Assembly (NCBI GenBank): GCA_002449305.1
Contig: DKDI01000040.1
Span: 1 to 41,788, forward strand
Reading direction: 5' to 3'
Length of the DNA: 41,788 bases
Source of the DNA: Treponema sp. UBA6852
GTDB lineage: Bacteria; Spirochaetota; Spirochaetia; Treponematales; Treponemataceae
Shown one piece after another: positions 33,010-40,329 of the stretch. The notes beneath the pieces were generated by a model. It saw nothing but the letters and a program-made list of their open reading frames with translations, did not search any database and was not told the DNA's origin. Positions within the stretch are counted from its first letter, which is position 1. The number at the start of each line of letters is the position of its first letter. The translations under genes were made by a program, and so were the position numbers.

Positions 33010-34275
33010 TTAATAGAACTGCTTTGTCCATTCAGCAATTCGTTCTTCAAGCGACTGAACTGCGCCTGAATTTTCAGTTTTTGTACTGTCTTTTAAATAC
33101 GGAATTATTACATTTGATTTTAGGCTGTTCCATCTATATGGAAGAATATTCGGCAATATTATAAATTGTTCCGGCGGCATATTTCCTAAAAGATGTCTGT
33201 AGAATGCCGGATAAAATTTTTCGTTTACTTCGCGCAAGGTAGAAAATCCGCCTGCAATCCCAAAGTTTACAGTGTCCAATTTCATGCTTTCTGTGCGCTC
33301 AATTAAAAGCTGTTGAGTTTCAATTTTCATAAACCAGGAAATAAATTCTTCTGCTTGCGCTGAATGCTCTGATTTTTTGTAAAGCCCGATTGTCAGAATA
33401 TTGTCTTCAACTGGAATTTTATTGTCCTGTTCAATCCATCTAAAAGAAAGATCTGTAATCTGCGCATCTGTGAGCGTAAAAAGCTTATCGCTGGTTGTAT
33501 AAGAAAAAAGGCATCGTGTTGTGGCAACCTGCTTGTACCCCGGCATATAAAGGTAGCGGAACTGAAAGTTTTGCTCTGCGGAAGTGCTGGAATTTCGCGC
33601 GATTGTCCATTGGCGCATTTCAGAAATTGAAGTTTCCATCGCTTTTTCGTTCCATATAAAGCTTGTTCCTTTTTCGTGGTAGGCGGCTCCGAAAAGTTTT
33701 GTTACAAGATACATAAAATCTGCATCCCAGGAAGGCGCATACCCCATTGCTGTATATGTTCCGTTTTTATTTTTTTTGTTGAATGCTGCTGAAAATGTCC
33801 TTATCTGCTCAAGATTTAAAAAATGCTCTGATTCTACAAAGCTTTCATTTTTTTTGCTGAAAACCATTGCTGGCAAATTGAAGCTTATGGGAATAAGATA
33901 TTGCTTGTCGTTTATTTGTCCGTATTCAAGAAGCTGTTTATAAAACAAAGTGCGGTTCAGGCTTTTCTCTTGAAAAAGATAATCCAGCGGCTGAAAATAT
34001 TTTCGTGTTGTAGAATTTTTGAGCCAGGAACCTATGACTAAATCCGGGGTAAGCTCGTCTTTTGCCGACGGAAGTGAACGCGCCGCTTCATCTTTGTAGA
34101 CTGCAAATGCGTTTATGTTTTCGTGCGTGGCATTAAAAAGCTCCACATAGGAAACAATTTCTGCATTGTCTGTCCAGATAATTAATGGCTTGCTTCCCGA
34201 ATTTTTACAGGAGGCAAGCAAAAGAGAAATCAGCGCGGCTATAAATGCAAGAATCTTTTTATTTTCCAAGTTCAT
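33010..34275 (-). CDS. Sugar-type ABC solute-binding lipoprotein (SBP family 1)
   Basis: The 421-residue product is a membrane-anchored solute-binding protein of the MalE/UgpB class. It begins with a lipoprotein signal (NKKILAFIAALISLLLASC) with lipobox LASC. The mature start KPLIIWTDNAEIVSYVELFN is the typical first strand and helix of SBP_bac_1. The later QYLIPISFNLPAMVFSKK block and FISWFMKIETQQLLIERT also fit the family. I chose ATG 34275 because the signal begins there. This start lies inside the end of the aminotransferase gene (17-bp overlap), so translation is probably coupled. No permease or ATPase lies nearby, so it is an orphan binding protein or has been adapted to sensing. Confidence 0.8.
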   Translation of the reverse strand: MNLENKKILAFIAALISLLLASCKNSGSKPLIIWTDNAEIVSYVELFNATHENINAFAVYKDEAARSLPSAKDELTPDLVIGSWLKNSTTRKYFQPLDYLFQEKSLNRTLFYKQLLEYGQINDKQYLIPISFNLPAMVFSKKNESFVESEHFLNLEQIRTFSAAFNKKNKNGTYTAMGYAPSWDADFMYLVTKLFGAAYHEKGTSFIWNEKAMETSISEMRQWTIARNSSTSAEQNFQFRYLYMPGYKQVATTRCLFSYTTSDKLFTLTDAQITDLSFRWIEQDNKIPVEDNILTIGLYKKSEHSAQAEEFISWFMKIETQQLLIERTESMKLDTVNFGIAGGFSTLREVNEKFYPAFYRHLLGNMPPEQFIILPNILPYRWNSLKSNVIIPYLKDSTKTENSGAVQSLEERIAEWTKQFY

Positions 34276-35551
34276 CCGCAACGTCGTAAATCGCCTGATA
34301 AACAATGTTGATTTTTTCTTCATCAAGGCTTGAGAAAGCAACTCTTAAAGTTTTTGCGTCTATGGAAATTGTTCCGATTCCGCGGTCAGTCAAAAGTTTT
34401 TGTCTTAACTTTTCTGCGTCAATGTTCATTGTGTCAAAAGACATAAAGTAGCCGGAATTGAATGGCAGCGGCTTTATGAATTTGCTTTCGTGTGTGGAAA
34501 CAAATTCGCGCACAAGTTTATAACGGCGTTCAAGGATTTTGCGGAATTCGGCTTTTTCTTCTTCAAATTTTCCGTCTGATGCCGCTTTTAAAATCAGCGA
34601 CTGAGATGGAGTTGCCGCGCATGAAACTGATGAGCGGATTGCAGCCATAAGTTTTTTTACAAGAGCTTCGTATTGCGCATCAGAAAGTCCTTTGCAGCCA
34701 AAAGTTATAAATCCAGTTCTGAATCCCCAGGCAAAATCTTCTTTTGTAGGTCCGTCAATTTTTGCGGCAAGAACATTTTCGTGCAGGTCGCACAGATATG
34801 CAAATAGCGACTGTTTTTCTATATCGTCTTCATAGTTCAGTCCGAAGTACGCATCATCGCACCAAACCATTACTTTTGCGCCTTTTTCCGCAATTTCCTT
34901 TACAATTGAAACAAGCTGTTTTGCTTCGTCTGAAGTTGGACTGTAGCCTGAAGGGTTCTGCGGAAAATTCAGAAGAATCCGAACAGAGCCAGATTCAGCC
35001 TGTTTTTGCATAGTTTCTTTCAATCCTTCAATGTTGAATTTTCCATCCTTGAACATCTTGAACTGAACAAATTTTGCGTTTCGTCTTGCTTCGGCAATAA
35101 GAACGTAATTGTCCCAAGACGGATCTGCTGCAACAAGCGGCTTTGTTTCATCAAGGAAAAGGTCTGCAAGGTAGGAAATTCCCGCTGTAAGTCCAGGAAC
35201 AACAACCGGCAATGAGAATTTTTTATCTTTTAAAAGCGGATTTTTGCGGATAATTGATTCTTTCCACATTGCACGCAAATCTGGATTTCCTGCTGTCGGC
35301 GCATATCCTACAAGTTCTGAAGAAGTTAAGTCCGGCACATATTTTTTTATAGAAGGAAGCATAATAGGTTTGCCTTCAACAACTGTGGTTCCGATTGTTC
35401 CGTTCGCAGTTTTTCCAAGTTTTTTGGCTTCTGCGCTTTGTGCGATTATTCCCTTTGGAAAGTAAAGTCTTGTTCCAACATCAGAAAGCAGCTCGCCTGG
35501 CGTTGTGCCTTTGAGCGCGTCATTTAATTCTTGTGCTAATGGGTTTATCAT
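34259..35551 (-). CDS. PLP-dependent aminotransferase, class I/II (aspartate aminotransferase-like)
   Basis: This cytoplasmic enzyme transfers amino groups using pyridoxal phosphate. The 430-residue protein has fold type I features: substrate loop GYAPTAGNPDLRAMW near residue 85, LLNFPQNPSGYSPT near 195, VWCDDAYFGLNYED near 235, and a KIDGPTKEDFAWGFRTGF block. In that block the Lys of TKED is the likely PLP Schiff-base residue and the later Arg contacts phosphate. The AGNPDLR and QNPSGY patterns fit an uncommon aspartate or aromatic aminotransferase subgroup. No Shine-Dalgarno site precedes ATG 35551; a TTGAAA-N17-TATAAT promoter lies 8 nt upstream, so the mRNA is probably leaderless. Confidence 0.85.
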   Translation of the reverse strand: MINPLAQELNDALKGTTPGELLSDVGTRLYFPKGIIAQSAEAKKLGKTANGTIGTTVVEGKPIMLPSIKKYVPDLTSSELVGYAPTAGNPDLRAMWKESIIRKNPLLKDKKFSLPVVVPGLTAGISYLADLFLDETKPLVAADPSWDNYVLIAEARRNAKFVQFKMFKDGKFNIEGLKETMQKQAESGSVRILLNFPQNPSGYSPTSDEAKQLVSIVKEIAEKGAKVMVWCDDAYFGLNYEDDIEKQSLFAYLCDLHENVLAAKIDGPTKEDFAWGFRTGFITFGCKGLSDAQYEALVKKLMAAIRSSVSCAATPSQSLILKAASDGKFEEEKAEFRKILERRYKLVREFVSTHESKFIKPLPFNSGYFMSFDTMNIDAEKLRQKLLTDRGIGTISIDAKTLRVAFSSLDEEKINIVYQAIYDVADELGK

Positions 35552-35559
35552 GATTGCAA

Positions 35560-35588
35560 ATTATAGCTTTTTTGCCTGTTTGTTTCAA
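35560..35588 (-). promoter_or_regulatory. Promoter giving a probable leaderless aminotransferase mRNA
   Basis: On the reverse strand TTGAAA (35588-35583), a 17-bp spacer and a perfect TATAAT (35565-35560) are followed by only 8 nt before the ATG at 35551. Confidence 0.65.
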
Positions 35589-35632
35589 TAATTTTGAGTT
35601 GCAGGATAAATGTAGAGTTTTGTATTTTGATA

Positions 35633-35660
35633 TGTCATTATCGGACTTGATCCGATAATC
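35633..35660 (+). repeat. 28-nt dispersed palindromic repeat, copy 4
   Basis: It begins TGTCATTATCGGACTTGA and ends TAATC. The ATTATCGGA and TCCGATAAT arms are a perfect inverted repeat. It is paired with the opposite-strand copy at 35681-35708 in the gap between the aminotransferase and eno. Confidence 0.75.
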
Positions 35661-35680
35661 TTATGTTACAAATTTTGCTA

Positions 35681-35708
35681 GATTCCTTGATCAAGTCAGG
35701 GAATGACA
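35681..35708 (-). repeat. 28-nt dispersed palindromic repeat, copy 5
   Basis: Read on the reverse strand it begins TGTCATTCCCTGACTTGA and ends GGAATC. It lies 20 bp from copy 4 in inverted orientation, so the pair could fold into one long hairpin. Confidence 0.75.
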
Positions 35709-35757
35709 AGTGTCGTGGCACAAAAATGAAGTTTCTTGAAAATCTTTTGAATTTAAC

Positions 35758-35786
35758 TTGAAAAATTTAATAGATTTTATTATATT
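35758..35786 (+). promoter_or_regulatory. Promoter of eno
   Basis: TTGAAA (35758-35763), a 17-bp spacer and TATATT (35781-35786) give a leader of about 40 nt ending in an AGGAGG Shine-Dalgarno site before ATG 35836. Confidence 0.65.
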
Positions 35787-35835
35787 TAAAGAAATTAGCA
35801 ATAGCTAACTATTCTTTTTATCCCAGGAGGAAATT

Positions 35836-37125
35836 ATGGGCGGTTGTAAAATTCAGAAAATTGTCGGACGTGAAATTCTTGATTCTCGCGGAAATCCTAC
35901 AGTAGAAGTTGACGTTACTTTGGAAAGCGGCGCGTTTGGCAGAGCATCAGTTCCTTCTGGAGCTTCTACTGGTGAGAATGAAGCTCTTGAATTGCGCGAC
36001 GGAGACAAAAAACGCTACTTGGGAAAAGGCGTTCTCAAGGCAGTTGAAAATGTTAACAAAGTAATTGCTCCGGCTCTTATCGGAATGTGCGGACTTGAGC
36101 AGCGCTCGATTGACAAAAAAATGATTGAGCTTGACGGAACAAAAACAAAGTCCAAGCTTGGAGCAAATGCAATTCTTGGAGTTTCACTTGCAGTGGCAAA
36201 AGCAGCCGCAGCTTACCTTGGCATTCCTCTTTACCGTTACATTGGCGGAACAAATACTTACACATTGCCAGTTCCAATGATGAACATTATAAATGCCGGA
36301 CAGCATTCAGACGCTCCTATCGCATTCCAGGAATTTATGATTCGCCCGGTTGGAGCTTCTTCATTTAAAGAAGGAATCCGCATGGGAACAGAGGTTTTCC
36401 ATAGCTTGAAGGCTGTTTTAAAGGCACGCGGACTTTCAACTGCTGTTGGCGATGAAGGCGGTTTTGCTCCTAAACTTGACGGAACAGAAGATGCTCTTGA
36501 TACAATCGTAAAGGCTATAAAAGAAGCTGGGTATGAGCCTGGAAAAGATGTAAAAATCGCAATGGACTGCGCTTCCTCTGAATTCTATGAAAACGGAATT
36601 TACGATTATACTTGGAAAGAAGGCGCGGACGGAAAAAAACTTACTTCGGCACAGCAGGCAGATTATCTTGCAGATCTTATTTCAAAGTATCCTATTGATT
36701 CAATTGAAGACGGAATGGCGGAAAGCGACTGGGAAGGCTGGAAACTTCTTACTGATAAAATCGGCTCAAAATGTCAGCTTGTTGGCGATGACCTTTTTGT
36801 TACAAATGTTGAATATCTAAAGAAAGGAATCGAGCTTGGATGCGCAAATTCAATTCTTATAAAAGTAAATCAGATTGGCTCTCTTACAGAAACTCTTGAT
36901 GCAATTGAAATGGCTCACCGCCACGGATATACAAGTGTAACTTCGCACCGTTCCGGCGAAACAGAAGATTCAACAATTGCCGACATCGCAGTTGCAACAA
37001 ATTCAGGACAGATTAAAACAGGTTCCGCATCTCGTTCAGACCGCATGGCAAAGTACAATCAGCTTTTGCGCATAGAAGAAGAACTTGGAGACTTGGCGGT
37101 TTACGGCTACAAGAGAGTGAAATAG
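35836..37125 (+). CDS. eno: Enolase (phosphopyruvate hydratase)
   Basis: Enolase converts 2-phosphoglycerate to phosphoenolpyruvate in glycolysis; it is cytoplasmic and sometimes surface-exposed. The 429-residue length is standard. Key motifs are present: ILDSRGNPTVEV and the mobile loop SVPSGASTGENEALELRD at the N-terminus, VGDEGGFAPKL with the catalytic Glu, the SIEDGMAESDWEGW metal site, VGDDLFVTN, ILIKVNQIGSLTET with the catalytic Lys, and TSHRSGETEDSTIADIAV. The loop usually written NGGxHSDAPIAFQEFM reads NAGQHSDAPIAFQEFM here, with Ala for the second Gly. The HSDAPIAFQEF form resembles Bacteroidetes and spirochaete enolases. It is a single-gene unit with a strong promoter and terminator. 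Confidence 0.98.
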   Translation: MGGCKIQKIVGREILDSRGNPTVEVDVTLESGAFGRASVPSGASTGENEALELRDGDKKRYLGKGVLKAVENVNKVIAPALIGMCGLEQRSIDKKMIELDGTKTKSKLGANAILGVSLAVAKAAAAYLGIPLYRYIGGTNTYTLPVPMMNIINAGQHSDAPIAFQEFMIRPVGASSFKEGIRMGTEVFHSLKAVLKARGLSTAVGDEGGFAPKLDGTEDALDTIVKAIKEAGYEPGKDVKIAMDCASSEFYENGIYDYTWKEGADGKKLTSAQQADYLADLISKYPIDSIEDGMAESDWEGWKLLTDKIGSKCQLVGDDLFVTNVEYLKKGIELGCANSILIKVNQIGSLTETLDAIEMAHRHGYTSVTSHRSGETEDSTIADIAVATNSGQIKTGSASRSDRMAKYNQLLRIEEELGDLAVYGYKRVK

Positions 37126-37179
37126 CTGTTTTTAATTTTTATACAATAGGGTTCAACCTCGAGACCTTTGTAGAATATG

Positions 37180-37223
37180 CTCCGGGAAAAGGAATGTAAG
37201 CCTCCTTGCCCGGAGTTTTTTTT
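37180..37223 (+). terminator. Intrinsic terminator of eno
   Basis: CTCCGGG (37180-37186) pairs with CCCGGAG (37209-37215); an inner AAGGA/TCCTT stem extends it, and eight T follow. The rest of the 348-bp gap to chvE holds only the promoter and operator region listed separately. Confidence 0.88.
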
Positions 37224-37364
37224 GTTTCGGGAAAAAATTTACGGTTTTGCAGTTCTGCATTTTTCTTACAACAAAAAAATCCTAATAAGTTTCTTTCCTT
37301 TTTTATGGATTTATTCAAAAAATCACATAAATTAACAAAATAATCAAGAAAATTGGGAATTCAG

Positions 37365-37417
37365 GAAACGTTTCATATTGTATACTTTAATCAAGCTAAA
37401 AAGTAACGGAACGTTTT
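37365..37417 (+). promoter_or_regulatory. chvE promoter with paired LacI-type operator candidates
   Basis: TATACT (37381-37386) is a good -10 box without a clear -35. The perfect palindrome GAAACGTTTC (37365-37374) lies in the spacer, and GGAACGTTTT (37408-37417), matching it at 8 of 10 positions, lies just after the start. Both have the central CG typical of LacI-family operators, and their centres are 43 bp apart, about four helical turns. No LacI regulator is encoded in the window. Confidence 0.5.
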
Positions 37418-37473
37418 TGGAGTTCTGTTAACTAAAAAAAAATAAGATATGCATTTTTAAGGAGGTTTATCTT

Positions 37474-38538
37474 ATGAAAAAAATTATCGCTGTTCTTTTG
37501 GCTTGCGCTCTTGTGCTTCCATGTTTCGCAGCAAAAAAGAAAGGAACAAAAGTAGGTGTTTCTATGCCTACAAAAGACTTGCAGAGATGGAACCAGGACG
37601 GAGCAAACATGAAGGCTCAGCTGGAAAAAGCAGGCTATGTTGTTGACTTGCAGTATGCTAACAACGACATTGCAACTCAGGTTTCCCAGATTGAAAACAT
37701 GATTACTGGAAAATGCAATGTTCTTGTTGTTGCTTCTATTGATGGTTCAGCTCTTAAAAACGCGCTTGACGGTGCAAAGAAAAAGAGAATTCCGGTTATT
37801 GCTTATGACCGCTTGATTATGAACACAAATTCAGTTTCTTACTATGCAACATTCGACAACTACAAAGTAGGAACAATTCAGGGTGAATATCTTGTTGACA
37901 AGCTGAATCTCAAGAACCGCACAAAATCAGATCCTGCTTACATCGAATTCTTCACAGGTTCTCCAGATGACAACAACATCAACTTCTTCTTCGGCGGAGC
38001 AATGGACACACTCAAGCCTTACCTTGACAGCGGAGTTCTCGTTTGCCGTTCAGGACAGACTTCAAAAGCACAGTGCGCAACTTTGAACTGGTCTACAGAA
38101 GAAGGTCAGAAACGCATGGAAAACCTTATTACTTCAAATGGATACGGTCCACGCGGAACAAAACTTGACGCTGTTTATTCTTCAAACGACTCTGTTGCAA
38201 TGGGAATTACAAACGCTCTTGTTGCAGCTGGCTACACAAAGGCAAACTTCCCGATTGTTACTGGACAAGACTGCGACATTGGTTCTGTAAAGAACATGCT
38301 CAAGGGAACTCAGGCAATGTCTGTTTTCAAAGACACACGCACTTTGGCAGAAAAAGTTGTTGGAATGGTTGACGCTCTTCTTCAGGGAACAAAACCAGAA
38401 ATCAACGACACAAAGACTTATGACAATGGCAAAGGAATTGTTCCTTCATACCTTTGTGATCCAGTTTACGCTGATGTTTCAAACTACAAGGCTCTCCTTG
38501 TTGATTCTGGATACTACACAGAAGCTCAGCTTAAATAG
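37474..38538 (+). CDS. chvE: ChvE-type monosaccharide-binding periplasmic protein
   Basis: This is the periplasmic receptor of a multiple-monosaccharide ABC importer; relatives bind xylose, glucose, galactose or arabinose. The 354-residue product has a signal peptide (MKKIIAVLLACALVLPCFA) and tracks ChvE over its whole length: VGVSMPTKDLQRWNQDG, DLQYANNDIATQVSQIENM, VLVVASIDGSAL, IPVIAYDRLI, SYYATFDNYKVG, FTGSPDDNN and SVFKDTRTLAEKVV. AGGAGG precedes the ATG. The ATPase and permease genes follow, with a terminator hairpin after this gene that should raise its expression above theirs. The exact sugar cannot be read from sequence; xylose or glucose are the leading options. Confidence 0.92.
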   Translation: MKKIIAVLLACALVLPCFAAKKKGTKVGVSMPTKDLQRWNQDGANMKAQLEKAGYVVDLQYANNDIATQVSQIENMITGKCNVLVVASIDGSALKNALDGAKKKRIPVIAYDRLIMNTNSVSYYATFDNYKVGTIQGEYLVDKLNLKNRTKSDPAYIEFFTGSPDDNNINFFFGGAMDTLKPYLDSGVLVCRSGQTSKAQCATLNWSTEEGQKRMENLITSNGYGPRGTKLDAVYSSNDSVAMGITNALVAAGYTKANFPIVTGQDCDIGSVKNMLKGTQAMSVFKDTRTLAEKVVGMVDALLQGTKPEINDTKTYDNGKGIVPSYLCDPVYADVSNYKALLVDSGYYTEAQLK

Positions 38539-38557
38539 CAAAAGCTAAAATGGTCAA

Positions 38558-38584
38558 GGCGGGGTCAAAAGCCCCGTCTTTTTT
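38558..38584 (+). terminator. Attenuating terminator between chvE and gguA
   Basis: GGCGGGG (38558-38564) pairs with CCCCGTC (38572-38578), one G-U, and six T follow. It lies 20 bp after the chvE stop and is expected to let only part of the transcripts continue. Confidence 0.82.
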
Positions 38585-38619
38585 AGAAGTTTATAATCGG
38601 CTTAAAATAGGAGATTCCA

Positions 38620-40152
38620 ATGGCAAAAGCATTATTGGAAATGCGGAATATTACAAAAGAGTTTCCTGGCGTCAAAGCTCTGAACAACGTTACGCTTTCT
38701 GTAGAAGAAGGCGAGATTCATGCTCTTTGCGGCGAAAACGGAGCTGGAAAGTCTACTCTTATGAATGTTTTAAGCGGCATTTACGGATACGGCTCTTATT
38801 CCGGCGATATTATCTATGACGGCAAACTCTGCAAATTCCAGACAATAAAAGACAGTGAATCGCTGGGCATTGTAATTATTCATCAGGAGTTGGCTCTTGT
38901 TCCTCTTCTGACGATTGCAGAAAATATGTTCCTTGGAAATGAGCGCGGCTCAAAATTCAAGGTTGACTGGGCAGAAACATTCGACAAGGCTGATTCCCTT
39001 CTTGCGGAAGTTGGTCTTAAAGAATCATCACATACACTTATAAAGGACATTGGCGTTGGCAAGCAGCAGCTTGTAGAAATTGCCAAGGCACTTGGAAAAA
39101 AAGTTCGGCTTTTGATTTTGGACGAGCCAACCGCTTCATTGAATGAAAACGAATCCAAGCATCTTTTGGATTTGCTCCTTGAATTCAAAAAGCATGGAAT
39201 GACTTCAATTATTATTTCCCACAAGCTGAATGAAATTTCTTATGTTGCTGACAAAATTACAGTTATCCGCGACGGCGCTGTAATAAAAACGCTCGACAAG
39301 AGCAAAGACGATTTTTCAGAGAATACAATTATTGCGGCGATGGTTGGCCGTGATATTACAGATAGATTTCCTAAGCGCGCTTCAAAAGTTGGAGATGTCT
39401 GCTTTGAAGTCAAGAACTGGTGCGTTGATCATCCTGTTTTCGACGGAATCAAGGTTTGCGACAATGTGAATTTCAATTTGCGCAAAGGCGAAGTTCTTGG
39501 AATTTCGGGGCTTATGGGAGCCGGGCGCACTGAACTTGCAATGAGCGTTTTTGGGCATTCTTATGGCGCGAATATTTCCGGACAGATTTTTCTTAACGGA
39601 AAAGAAATTGAGCTTCCGAATGTAAAGTCCGCAATCAACCACAAGATTGCCTATGTTACAGAAGACCGCAAAGGCAATGGACTTATTCTTTCAGAAACAA
39701 TTACACAGAATACAATTTCTGCAAAGCCGGAAAAAGTTTCCAAGCATGGAATTTACAACTTTGACGAATGCCGGCGCGTTGCCCAGGATTCAGCAAAGGA
39801 AATGCGTACAAAATGCGCAAGTGTAGACGAAGCTGTAGGAAATCTTTCGGGCGGAAATATGCAGAAAGTTCTTCTTGGAAAATGGCTTTTTGCAGACCCG
39901 GATATTCTGATTCTTGATGAGCCGACACGCGGAATTGATGTTGGCGCAAAATACGAGATTTACTGCATTATAAACCGCATGGTTGCAGAAGGAAAATCTG
40001 TAATTTTGATTTCTTCTGAAATGCCGGAAGTACTTGGAATGAGTGACCGCATTTATGTTATGAATGAAGGCCGCATGATTGCAGAAATGGACGCTAAGGA
40101 TGCAAGTCAGGAAAAAATCATGTCATGCATCATCAACTCGGAAAATAAATAG
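38620..40152 (+). CDS. gguA: Multiple-monosaccharide ABC importer ATP-binding protein
   Basis: This double-cassette ATPase drives the ChvE-dependent importer from the cytoplasmic side. The 510-residue protein has N-cassette Walker A GENGAGKST near residue 40, the short signature region IGVGKQQLVEIAKAL and Walker B LLILDEPTASLNE. The C-cassette has the degenerate GLMGAGRTELAMSVFG, an intact LSGGNMQKVLLGKW signature and DILILDEPTRGIDVGAKYEI. These are the marks of MglA/XylG/GguA proteins; the ChvE-like partner and the long permease favour GguA (MmsA). The start ATG follows an AGGAG site. The permease gene is 177 bp downstream, separated by a hairpin array. Confidence 0.92.
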   Translation: MAKALLEMRNITKEFPGVKALNNVTLSVEEGEIHALCGENGAGKSTLMNVLSGIYGYGSYSGDIIYDGKLCKFQTIKDSESLGIVIIHQELALVPLLTIAENMFLGNERGSKFKVDWAETFDKADSLLAEVGLKESSHTLIKDIGVGKQQLVEIAKALGKKVRLLILDEPTASLNENESKHLLDLLLEFKKHGMTSIIISHKLNEISYVADKITVIRDGAVIKTLDKSKDDFSENTIIAAMVGRDITDRFPKRASKVGDVCFEVKNWCVDHPVFDGIKVCDNVNFNLRKGEVLGISGLMGAGRTELAMSVFGHSYGANISGQIFLNGKEIELPNVKSAINHKIAYVTEDRKGNGLILSETITQNTISAKPEKVSKHGIYNFDECRRVAQDSAKEMRTKCASVDEAVGNLSGGNMQKVLLGKWLFADPDILILDEPTRGIDVGAKYEIYCIINRMVAEGKSVILISSEMPEVLGMSDRIYVMNEGRMIAEMDAKDASQEKIMSCIINSENK

Positions 40153-40165
40153 CCTAACCTAATTA

Positions 40166-40327
40166 AGGAGTGTAAGATAAAACAGTCGAAATAGCGTCTG
40201 TTTTATCTACTTAAAGTTTGCGTTGCAAACTTTTTATTAAATGCAATTTCTCACTTTGTTGCGAAATTGTGTTAAAAAGTCAAATCGGAAATTGATATTT
40301 CCTCATTGACTTTTTATAGGAGTGTAA
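40166..40327. mobile_element. Four-hairpin element flanked by 10-bp direct repeats
   Basis: AGGAGTGTAA occurs at 40166-40175 and 40318-40327. Between them lie four inverted repeats in a row: AGATAAAACAG with its complement (40175-40208), AAAGTTTGC with GCAAACTTT around a 3-nt loop (40213-40233), CAATTTC with GAAATTG (40244-40269), and TAAAAAGTCAA with TTGACTTTTTA (40273-40316) enclosing an inner GGAAAT/ATTTCC stem. There is no ORF. Removing the insert and one direct repeat would leave a single AGGAG site correctly spaced before the gguB ATG, which suggests insertion with target duplication. Confidence 0.6.
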
Positions 40328-40329
40328 AT

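Noticed and set aside
34276..34341. N-terminal extension of the solute-binding lipoprotein
   Set aside because: The extra residues would put the signal peptide internal; it begins at ATG 34275.
37126..37180. Possible small RNA or riboswitch between eno and its terminator
   Set aside because: Only a weak AGG/CCT mini-stem is visible before the terminator; no known riboswitch core or SRP RNA motif is present.
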